Both the position numbers and the translations under genes were made by a program. A stretch of DNA of 64,000 bases from Dermatemys mawii (lineage: Eukaryota > Chordata > Testudines > Dermatemydidae), in contig ML677374.1 in NCBI GenBank assembly GCA_007922305.1, positions 13,697,511-13,761,510 on the forward strand, given 5' to 3'. This document shows positions 35,868 through 47,118 of this stretch, piece by piece (position 1 is the first letter of the stretch; each line of letters starts with the position of its first letter). The notes under the pieces were generated by a model. It saw nothing but the letters and a program-made list of their open reading frames with translations. It was not told the DNA's origin and did no database searches.

Positions 35868-38800
35868 CTGGAAGAAATGAGACTGTGCTAGGAAAACAGG
35901 GGCCTTGGCAATGAATCTGTGACCAAGGTAGATCTAGGTTATCAGACTCTCTGGTTATTTATCCAAGGAAGCCAGCAAACTTTACAGAGCCATACAGTTA
36001 AAGGACCACCAGATTATCTAATCTAACCTCCTGTTCATCACCACAGGCCACCAGCACCCGCACACTAAACCCAACAATTGAAATTAGACCGAAGTATTAC
36101 AGCCCACAGGAGACTTGACCATTATGTGTCACCGGCAGAGAACAGTGGGGACTGAGGCGCACCAAGACCCAAGGCCTTGCAAAGACGGGGAAATGCTTAA
36201 GCAAGAAAACCCCAGATAACCCTGGCAAGTGACCTGCACCCACACACCGCAGAGGACAGGGAAACTGCCCACCCCCCAAGGTGGCTGCCAATATGACCTG
36301 GGGGGAAATTCCTTCCTGACCCCCACACATGATGAATACCTAGACCCTGAGCATGAGAGCAAAAACCAGCCAGTCAAGTATCTGAGAGAAAACATGCTTG
36401 GTGCCATCTCAGCTCTGGCCTTTCCTGTCTAATGTCCCATCTCCAGACATGGCCGTCCCTAATGTTTCAGAAGGAGGAGTCCGAAGAGGGGAAGATGGTC
36501 ATTTTTCTGCAGATAAGGACAATCTGCAACCATGGGGAAGCGGCCCCATGGAAGAGATCCTGTCTGGGCATTTTTTCATTCAAATAGCTCAGTATTGCAT
36601 AACCTACCTCCTGCTTGTGGGATTTATCCTGTTGATGGATCCCATTAGCAGATCCCGAGTTTCCAATAGTCTATAACGGAACAGATGAGACTTGGTTGAA
36701 GATGGGTACTGATAAAAACATCAAACTCCCCAGAAGTTTTGACATCTGAGGTGACAACTAACTCCCCTTCATACAGATCTAATATTAACTGTTTCATGCT
36801 GGGAAATTAGAATATAAAGCTCCCACAGTGCTCTTGGGAAGGGATTCTTAACCTCTGCATCCTGGGCAAATTCCCCGGGGGCATTAAGGGGGAAGGATAA
36901 TTGCATTCTTCCTAGCAATGGAATTTCCCCCTGTAGTCTCAACTGGGCACGGCCCCATTTTTTGCGCCCAACTCCTGGGTAGCATTGCCTCGTGTTGTTG
37001 GGCTTGCTAATCTGCAAAGTGATTTGAGTTCATCAGGATACAGCAGGGACAACAGAAACAGTGTGACTTCACCACTTACCGCCTGTCATCTCTAGAGATG
37101 AGTCAGACAGGAGGAACAGGCTTTTGTTTCTACCTTTTGTGGCTCTCTAGCACTGAGAACAGTGCCCTCATCCTTTGCAGCTACAATATAACCAGCATCA
37201 GATGAAGGCCAGGAGCAGCCTGAAGTGTATGACTATGGCATGCCAGCTTTCATTCACCCCGACAAGACTGATAGCTGTGAATCCACCAATGCATTGCTGA
37301 CTGCAACACAGGGGTGATGTATATTGGAGACAGTGCTCTGGAGCTTTAGCTATCACAGAAACACAGGACTGGAAGGGACCTCAAGAGGTCATCTAGTCCA
37401 GTCCCCTGCACTCATCGCAGGGCTAGTATTATGACAGGTGTCTGTCTAACCTGCTCTTAAAAAATCTCTTGTGACAGACATGACAACTTCCCTAGACAAT
37501 TTATTCCAGTGCTTAACCACTCTGACACTTGGGAAGTTATTCCTAACATCCAACCTAAACCTGCCTTGCTGCAATTTAAGCCCATTGCTTCTTGTCCTAT
37601 CCTCAGAGGTTAAGAACAATTTTTCTCTCTCCTCCTCCTAAACAACCATTTATATACTTGAAAACTGTTATTGCATCCCCTCTCAGTCTTTTCTTCTCCA
37701 GACTAAACAAACCCAGTTTTTTCAATCTCCCCTCGTAGCTCATGTTTTCTAGACCTTTAATCATTTTTGTTGCTCTTCTCTGGACTTTCTTCAATTTGTC
37801 CACATCTTTCCTGAAATGTGGTGCCCAGAATTGGACACAACACTCCAGCTGAGGTCTAATCAGCACAGAGTAGAGCAGAAGAATTACTTCTCATCTCTTG
37901 CTTACAACACTCCTGCTAATACATCCCAGAATGATGTTCGCTTATTTTCTTATTTTTTTTTTTTGTAACAGTGTTATGCTGTTGACTCACTTTTAGCTTG
38001 TGGTCTGCTATGACCCCCACATCCCTCCAAATCCCTTTTCGCAGTACTCCTTCCCAGGTGGTCATTTCCCATTTTGTATGTGTGCAACTGATTGTTCCTT
38101 CCTAAGTGGAGTACTTTGCATTTGTTCTTATTGAATTTCATCCTATTCACTTCAGACCATTTCTCCAGTTTATCCACATCATTTTGAATTATAATCGTAT
38201 GTAACAAGGCACTTGCAACCCCTCCCAGCTTGGTATTGCCCGCAAACTTTATAAGTGTGTTCTCTATGCCATTAGCTAAACCACTGATGAAGATATCGAA
38301 CAGAACCGGACCCAGAACTGATCTCTGCAGGACGCCACTCATTATTCCCTTCCAACATGACCATGAACCACTGATAATGACTCTCTGGGAATGGTTTTCC
38401 AACCAGTTATGCACCCACATTATAGTAGCTCCCTCTAGGCTGCATTTTCCTGGTTTGTTTATGAGCAGGTCATGTGAAACAGTATCAAAAGCTTTACTAA
38501 TATCAAGATATACCACATATATCGCATATTCCCCTCTATCCACAGGCTTTTTACCCTGTCAAAGAAAGCTACCAGATTGGTTTGACACAATTTGTTCTTG
38601 ACAAATCCATGCTGTTACTTATCACCTTATCATCTTCTAGATGTTTGCAAATTGATTGCTTTATTATTTGCTCCATTATCTTTCCTGGTACTATCACTAT
38701 ATTTACCCTGGAGCTCTGTCTACACTACAGCTTTCCCTCTTGCTACAATCAGTAGTGGATCAGAGCTACTAAGCTAGTATGGACAGACATAGCTCAAGAG

Positions 38801-41800
38801 AAGAGAAAGGCCAGGCTGAGTTTTGGAAGCTTAGATCCTAGAAATTCAGGTTGAGCCTTTAAAAGAAAACCATTTGCCCAGTGATCATTCCTAGCTGCGC
38901 ATGGTATTGCTTCTTGCATGGCAATCAATCACTCTGGAGTAATGTCCCAGGTTACTTCATCCTGGCATTTACAGGGCACTTCAATTTTCTGCAATACAAT
39001 AAATTCCCCAGTCCCTGCAGAAGAGACACAGCCTGTGCCTTGAGTGGCAGCCGCATCCAACATGACAAATTAGACCTGAACTTCGCCGAGTACAAGGTCT
39101 CTGGGAATGAATAAGCTGGAATGTAATTTGCTAGAAACTAAATAAAATCTCCCCGATAAATGATTACAAATTCTTTGAAAAGAAGCTTGAGTGCCAAATC
39201 CTTGTCATTTCCTGAAAAGCTATGAGATCAGGGTCTCCAAAGACATGCAGTATGTGGGGATCTTTTTTTATTACAGGCTAATACCCAGCTGTAGTCATGG
39301 CCACGGCAACAGTAAAGTGCCAATTACTTGACAACGAGATGGAGACAGTGCTATTACACTGCAGCTCCTGAGACTCCTTGTCTAATAGCAAGGCCAGCCA
39401 TGCACAGTCAAGGGAGTCCAGGCTGATAAGGCTGCAAAGGGAAAGCAAGCAGCATCTTGTGGTAATGAGTGATTTCCTTCTTCAGAGTGTTGCAAAGTGA
39501 AGGCAGTGCAGCTGAGAGGCCAGGCAAGCTGGATCCCCCTGAAATGTCTTAGGGAGGATTGCGTCTGTAGGGCAGGGAGGGAGCAGCATGGAATGGGCTT
39601 ACATTGAAACTCAGCCAAGCACAGAGTCCCAGATTGTTTCAGTGCGTCCCATTGGGCCCACCGGCCTCCATTTAAGGGGTCAAAGCCCTTGGCCTCATCT
39701 TTAAACCCTTGTTTAAGCAAGTTCCCCTGGACTTCCCTCACTGAAACTCAGGAGATGGGGGGAGGGGTCTGTCCTCACCCCACCACACTCTCTCTGTGTG
39801 ACCCTGGATGAGCCATGTTTTTACATATATTTAGGGGTTGCTGCACACAGTGTTGCAACATCTGATTTAGGAGCTTAAATCTCATTTTCAAAAGGGACTT
39901 AGGCACTAAGGAATCTAATTACCCTCTATGTCAATGGGATTTTGGCCCCTAATTGCATTCATCCCTTTTGAAAATGAGATTCAGGCTCCTAAATCAACTA
40001 GACATTGCAATGCTTGGCCCTTAGTCTCTTTGTGCCTCAGCTCTCATCTATAAATTGGGGATGATATTTCCTTTCTGCCACCCTTTGTCCTGTCTATTTA
40101 GATGGTTCGCACCGGGGGTCAGGGATTGACTCTTTCTGTGTGTGAGTGGGGACAGTACCCGGCACACTGAGGGGGCCTCCGAGTGCTATTGTTGTACAAA
40201 TAAATGACATGGAGGAAAGTAAAAAAATCATGTAAATATTATTCTATGAAAAAGAGAGAGAGAGAAATTTCCCTGAAATATTGCAGAGATATTTCCTCCT
40301 TTCAGGAAAAATAAAAATAAATATCATTTCTGGACCATTTCTGGAGAAGGAAAAGTGAAAGGGAAGATCTCTTCGCACCGATGGGGTTTAGCATTCCTTC
40401 CAAGAGGGACCATACATACCCACCATACCATTGGTACTGTAGCCATGCAGCATGACACATTTTAGTTTAAGACATGGTGATTACAACAGAAGCTAAAATA
40501 ACTCTGGAGACCTTGCCAGGATTGCGTTATGTCTTGGACTATAACAAAGCTGTCACCATAACGACAGCTGGGGCGTGTGGTGCGGAATGAAAAATGCACA
40601 GCCCTGTCTCACACAGGACAGGTGGCTGCTTTCACCACACTTGTGTGTGCAGAGGAATTGTCCAAGCCAAACCATAGTCTTCGACTTTCTCATCTTCAGG
40701 GAGGCACCATCCTTTTATTGTGTGTTTGTACAGCACCTAGCACAATGATGTAGAGATGTTAACTGATTGCAGACTCGAGTTCAGAGAAAATGCAGTCCGA
40801 AAAGCCATGGAGCCCAGGTCTCTGACTGGGATCACTGTTACGGCAATACAGATAATAAATCAAACATCCCTCCCCTGCCCCTGTTCTGCAGCACACTTCA
40901 TGGTGTTCTGCACTTGGGGAGAGAAGCAGGACATCCATTGGTCCAGATCCCTGCCATAAAGTATCTGGACCTGTAACAGCACAGCATGGCAGAGGAAAAA
41001 ATAACCACAGCCCTAGCTTCTGTGCCTAATGGTTAGGTCATCTAATGCAGTATTAAGTATCCTTCTGAATGTGCATTATTAGCAGCATCCACTTGGTGTC
41101 AGAGATGAACATTTTTACGACAAGGTAGATGAGGAAACATTCAACCAAGCCTACTAAAGGAACACATGTACGGTGTAAAACACCAGGCCTCTAAGAGATG
41201 TAAACTGACTGCTGACTCAAGTTCAGAGAAAATGCGGTCCAAAAAGCAAAAGAGAAAGAATGAAAGAGCTTAATGTAAATAACGGCCTTTCCACAGAAGC
41301 AGCTCCCAGGAACAATCGGTTGGCTCTCAGCTACACAAAGGGTAAATGACAGGAAGGGCTGAACATGACAAGATAAATTACACCCTCCGCTTCCACAGCA
41401 GAGGACGCAGGACAGATGCTGGAAGCAGTTCTAAATTTCCCCGGGGAGGCAAAGGAAGTACAGGAGGAAATCAGAAGGATTCTATGGCAGGTGCTTGAGA
41501 GGCGGGTTTGTCTGGCATTGGACCAACCCCCCCGAGTCAGGTAAAGTCCAAGAGTTCTGAGGGAACTGGCAAGAGAGACAGAAAAACCTTTCCCAGATGG
41601 ATCTCTATTGCAGCACCTGGAAAGTGAAGAAGTATGTGCTGGTGGGCAGCAGGGAAAGTGAATTCTGAGGAGAACAAAGGCGAGGGATGACATAAAACTG
41701 TATTTTTTCACTTTTCATGTGTCATTTTAAAGGAGATAAACAATGAAAAATAGTCTTAGTCTATAAGCCAGGAACAGTTCAGTAATATAAACCAAGATAA

Positions 41801-44159
41801 AAAGTCAGACAGTCTCTCTCTCTCTCCATTAAGCCAATTAAAAACCCAGCCAGGGTCACTACAAGAGAGAAAACATTTATTAGGCTGTTCCCAATGGTTA
41901 TTCCCGTCTAGACACAGATATATAGAGTTTGGCTCCACTTTGGAGGTGTAACACCCACCTTGAGGAGACATACCCAGGCTTGCTCTGACCGACCTAGAAT
42001 GCTAACAATATAAGCGTAGCCACATCAGCAGGAGGGTCTAGCCATCTGCAGCAAGAGGGTCTAGCCATCTGAGTACGATCCCATCTGAGACACACTCAGG
42101 CCGCTAGCCCCTCCTGCTTCTATTGTCACACATTCCCTTTCTATACCCATGAATGTAGCCATTCAACTCCGGTGTGAAGCCTAGTAGCTGTCTAAAAACC
42201 ATTCAGCAGCACCATATTTCCAGAGTAAGAAAGGAAATCAATGCTATACAAGTATGAAATGAAGAGATGCACACGAAGTTACCATTCAACTAGACTGACA
42301 GTAATTACCCACACTGGAATTTGGTGCAGGATACTCGGACTAACCCCCGTTCTTGTGAAGGGTGCCAGAGGATCTTTAATGATCCACACACAGCCATGCA
42401 GTTGGTTTTAGATCTCATCTGAAAGACAGAATCTGTAGCAAACCCTGCCCCCCCAGCATGCCCTGTCCCGTCAGAGGGAAGAGGGCTATCGACTGAGTCA
42501 TGGCCTACAGCTCAGTTTGTTTTCCGGGGTGGAGTGGGGCCCCATCAGAGCATTGCTCTGAGCATGTCGCTGTGCTGGCACGAGCGCTCAGATAACTCAC
42601 TGCCCAGGCGGGGGCCGTGTACTACCTGTGTTTTCTCTGAAGAACTTCTCATGGCCTCCATGAGCTTCTCCATTTGGTGACCCTGCTCCAGCGCATTCCG
42701 CAAGACGTCCTCCGTGCTGACCAGTCGGTGCTGCAGCCGGAGAACCTCAGACTCTGACGAAGGGTCAATCAGGGAGTATCGCCTTTGGTCTGTTCCCGAT
42801 TTCTCTTTATCCTTCACATTTAAAGGTTTTTTAAAAAAAGCAGGGGAGCAGGTTAGACTCTGGTAAAAACAGAAACTAGAGGCAGAGTAAATCTGAGGGT
42901 GACTAGTGCCAAGCTCTGATTTCAATAACAGATCCACGCAGACTGCAGGTTTGGAGAGAACCAAGTATTAAATGCAGCAATGAGCTGCTCAGATTTGCTA
43001 GCTGAGTTCAGTCAAATACTGAAGTCTGCGCCTCTAGAGGTCGCTGCAGTCTATCGGAATCACACAGAAGCAAATCTGGATCTGAAAAAACTCATGAAGT
43101 CTCATGAACTCTTCTTGTTCACTCAGATCTTCCTCCGTCCTCTTCTCAAGGAATAAACAACAGGGGGAAATGAGCAACTTTCTATTTTCTTTCTATTTTT
43201 CTCTTTCTATTTTATTTTAGGAAATCTGAATAAACTGTGAACAAAGCAATGTGGCTGGGAAGGAAGGTCATAGCTCGTTATTGCCATAATCTGTATTTTG
43301 ACGTTTCACAATAAAATGACAGTGCCTGTTTTCCAGCAGGATAATTTTGCAAGATTTGCTCTCAGCAGACAGCACTTTTCATTAGCAACCAGGCCTGGAT
43401 CTGGATAAAAGTTCAAAAGTGGCTAGTCATTTCCAATGTCTCCACTGTTGGGTGCCCTATCTGAGACGCCTCACGGGGCCTGATTTTCAGAGAATTCCAA
43501 ATGCTCGCCCCTGGAAGTTTAGGCCTATTTGGGATGTCTAAAATTGGTCACGCAGACATGAAGGCACTTGAAAAACACCAGGCAGTTTGGAACAGTGAGG
43601 TTCTGATGTTTTTCTGCATGCCCTGCCCTCAAAGAGGAGGGATGGCCACAGCTCCCGGGATCACACCCAGTGGGCGTTGCAAACAGCACTTCTTTGACTA
43701 GGTTCACATACTCAAGACACCAAAGGAAACCACCCTGTAATTTGCTGAATGACAGCAAAATTCACAAAATTATGGCAAATTCAATGATATCAAAAGAACC
43801 CCCAGGCTGTGAAAAGTCCTTCCCCTGTTTGTCTGTTCTGCCACAAACATTCCTCCCCAACAAAGACCAAGAGCGAGGTGAAGCCCTCCCCGACACCTGC
43901 GCCAACCAGCAAGGATGGGTGCACCTTGCTCTCACCAGCACTATCAGCTTTTCTCTCAGGCCTTTGATGTCATCTTTGAGTTTCTGCTCTTTCAGCCTCC
44001 ACTCTGCTTTGTGCACCTCTCGGCTCAGGTCCCGCTCTGGCCCGGGAGAGTGACGGTTTGCTTCCAGCAGCAGAGCTCGCAGCTCATTCAGGCTCCTGAG
44101 GGAGGGATGGGGAGAACCTCACAAAGGGGAACGTCTATTCGGTTGTCTTTGGGGCAGCA

Positions 44160-44192
<33 letters not shown>

Positions 44193-46241
44193 TGTCTGTC
44201 TGTCTGTCTGTTCGGTTGTCTTTGGGGCAGCACAGGGTGTGTGTGTGTGGGGGCGGGAATTTGTCTTTGGGGCAGAACCTCACAAAAGGGAACGTCTATT
44301 TGGTTGTCTTTGGGGCAGCACAGGGGGGGGTGTGTGTGTGTTGGGAAAATTTGCACCAGGACTCAACTCACCTTTGCCGCTGGACTCCACCGGTAGGACA
44401 GATTTTCAGAAGAGCTCAACCTCCAATATGCTGATTTTTTAAAAAAAAATCTGGCCACTTATTTCAGTGCCTCAATGGCAGCTGATCTGTGTCTTGAAAA
44501 CCTGGGACAGTGGTGGAAGCTGAACGCTCTTGATGATCTAAACCAGTACTCAACATCCTAATAACCCAGATGACGGGAAAATTGAAATCTGGGTTTCAAT
44601 CACTCAACTCATATTTTCTTTGTACATTAAATAACGATGCTCTGAATAGGGCCAAATCCAAAGTGTGTCCTACAAATGCCTGGGTCCTTCTTAAGGGTCA
44701 TAACACTGCAGCCTCTTTAGTTAGTTTCTGAAAGACCAACCTTTCCTTTTTGAGTAGCTCCTGGCTAATCAGGACCAGCTGGCCTGAAGCATCATGGGTT
44801 TTCCTGGACAAGGTCTCCAGTTCAGCTTCCAACCGCTTCTTTTCCTTCAACAAAGAATCTCCCTTCTTCTCTCCAGCTTTGCATTTATTTTCCACTGCTA
44901 AGGGAAGAATAAAAGGGGAGGAAAAAAAGTCTACCAGGCCCTACCCACGTTCCTTTTTTGGAGGACTTCATTTCTCAATTTCATTTCCATTCCTTGCAAC
45001 ATGTGGCTTCCCCTAGTTAGTTATGCCCAGTTAGTTATGTGCAGCTGCCACTGGAGTCCATAAGAGTTGCAAATGCTCAGCACACTCAGGATGCAGCCCT
45101 GTATAAGCAGAGATTCCAGAAATTATAAACCCAGCTGCATTTATTTCTACATCCCTTTTGGCTTCACAATTTGTTAAGATTAACAATTGGGTCAGATTCT
45201 CTCCCTACAGGATACAAATAACTTCAATGGGATTTACTTGCATCTTTCTGGGGTAGACATGGGAACAAATATTTGCTAAGCACAATCCTCTTATACATGG
45301 ACAACTGCATGTTTTATGCACGCACATTACTAGGTTGTTTTTAATGTATAACCGCAAGTTCTTCTTATAATGGTGGAGGTACAAAAAGACCACAATGAAA
45401 CTATCTAGTTCCCACCAGCACCGGATTAGGGAAACTTACCACTTACTTGGGCCCTTAGAGTTTCAGTCTGGGACACGAGGGATGACACCTCTTTATCTCT
45501 TTTACTCAGCTTATCTTGCAGTTCTTTAGGTGAATGGAAAGGACAGAGAGGGAGAGAAGTTACATCCTTGGCCACTGCTTTGCCTGATCACGCAGTAAAG
45601 GCCAACAAAGGTATGGAGACATTTAGGATTTCATGGCCCAGACAGATGACTAGATGCAAGTACACAGATATCCACCCTCTCGAGAGAGAGGCAGAGAGGG
45701 GTGGCACCGGCTGGTTTGTGTCTCACAGCATCTCATCCCCATTTGACCTTAACTGAAGGGAGACATGCAGCTAGGAAGCAGGATCAGAGGAGGGGCTTAA
45801 ACAACAGATGACAAGTCTAGAAAGGAAGAAGGAATGAAAAAGCAAACAGATAGGAGCCCTCCATGCAGCACTGTTTGTTATCTACTACCCTGCAAAGCAG
45901 GGATGATGGAAAAAGCAAAGACAGAAGTCGCACAGTGTCAGCACATTACACAATCCAATCAAAGACTTAGATGTGAGTGCTGCAACAGCCTCAGTCTGAG
46001 ACAGCTTTTTAACCCGCCTCATCCATGGATTGTTGAGTGCTTAGACTCAGAGAAGCCAAATACACACAGGCTCAGTGACCAGCTTAAGATCAGTTGCTGT
46101 TGGACATAGTAAAGGGACCAAACCTAGTGCTTGAAGCCTACCTTAGTTCTTTAACTATCAGTCACGTATCTGATCTGATACAAAATACACATCCACACGA
46201 ACATGTGCAGGGCAGAGGAAAGAAAGGGAGGGGGAGGAGAG

Positions 46242-46285
<44 letters not shown>

Positions 46286-47069
46286 CAGAATGATAACTTG
46301 CGGGTGGGGCAGGAGGGACTAGGGCATGAAAGTATTTTAGTCTGAATCTAAAGGTGCACAAAAGACGTTCCATGAACTACCTGGCCTTTATAGGGGTGAA
46401 ATTCAAATCCATGCAAGTTCAAACAGGGATGACATCCACACAGCAGAGATGGGCTAGAGCCACAAAGCATGGATCCAGGCCAAAATTTTTTGAGGCTCTG
46501 GAGTTGTTTGGATCTAGAGCTATGGTTTGGTTTATTACAGAGATGGAAACCACTGTGAACTCACAGCCCTTAATCAAACCTTATACAAAGCAAGGTAACG
46601 GGAAAACTCCAAATTCTTCTAGCCAGTTGCAACACGCACCTCGTCATTCCTGTTAGCCACCCTCTAACGGGAGTGATTTTTATTCTATGAATCAGAGATT
46701 CAGCTGCTGTAAAATCAGTGCAACTCTACTGAAATCAATGGATCAATTTCACAAGCCGAGGTTCTGGCGCATATTGTAGGTGTGGGGGGAAGATTTTGGA
46801 ATAAGAATCCTCCACTGTATTTGCTCACACAGGCTGGCCAGCCACACAGGTGAAAAAGCCAGACAACCAGTGCAACCTACACAAAAGCACGAAGATGACA
46901 TGAACTTCCCAAGCCCACTTCATCTAGCTATTCTAGCTAGAGGAGAAGAGTGAAAGACTCAGCATGTCCATCACTCTGACAGTGAAATTCATTACCTTCC
47001 ATAGCCTGCTTCATCTTTATCTTCTCTTCTGAAATATCGTTAGTTTCAATCATCTGAAATAAAGGTAAA

Positions 47070-47118
<49 letters not shown>

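Larger units (their letters stand above)
36671..42625 (-). other. CLIP2 intron, 6.0 kb
   Basis: Contains a CR1 copy (37351-38700), a small MITE (38710-38796), a foldback repeat (about 39845-40015), SINE tails (40100-40205 and 40690-40862) and two copies of a 55-bp segment (40751-40805 and 41192-41247). The remainder is not recognised. Confidence 0.85.

Noticed and set aside
40180..40330. AT-rich stretch as a matrix-attachment or origin site
   Set aside because: Composition alone is not evidence.
42545..42625. Open frame running past the donor at 42625 as the CLIP2 C-terminus
   Set aside because: The exon pair at 36670-36608 and 35867-35856 gives the conserved [10 protein letters not shown] ... 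KQEEKH tail, so 42625 is a splice donor.
44162..44210. TG/TCTG repeats as a CRISPR-like array
   Set aside because: A eukaryotic microsatellite and minisatellite; no spacers of constant size.
44698..44740. Extension of the CLIP2 exon past 44741 along the open frame
   Set aside because: Homology to CLIP2 stops at KKER, a GT donor lies exactly there, and the next exon resumes with SLNEL in phase.
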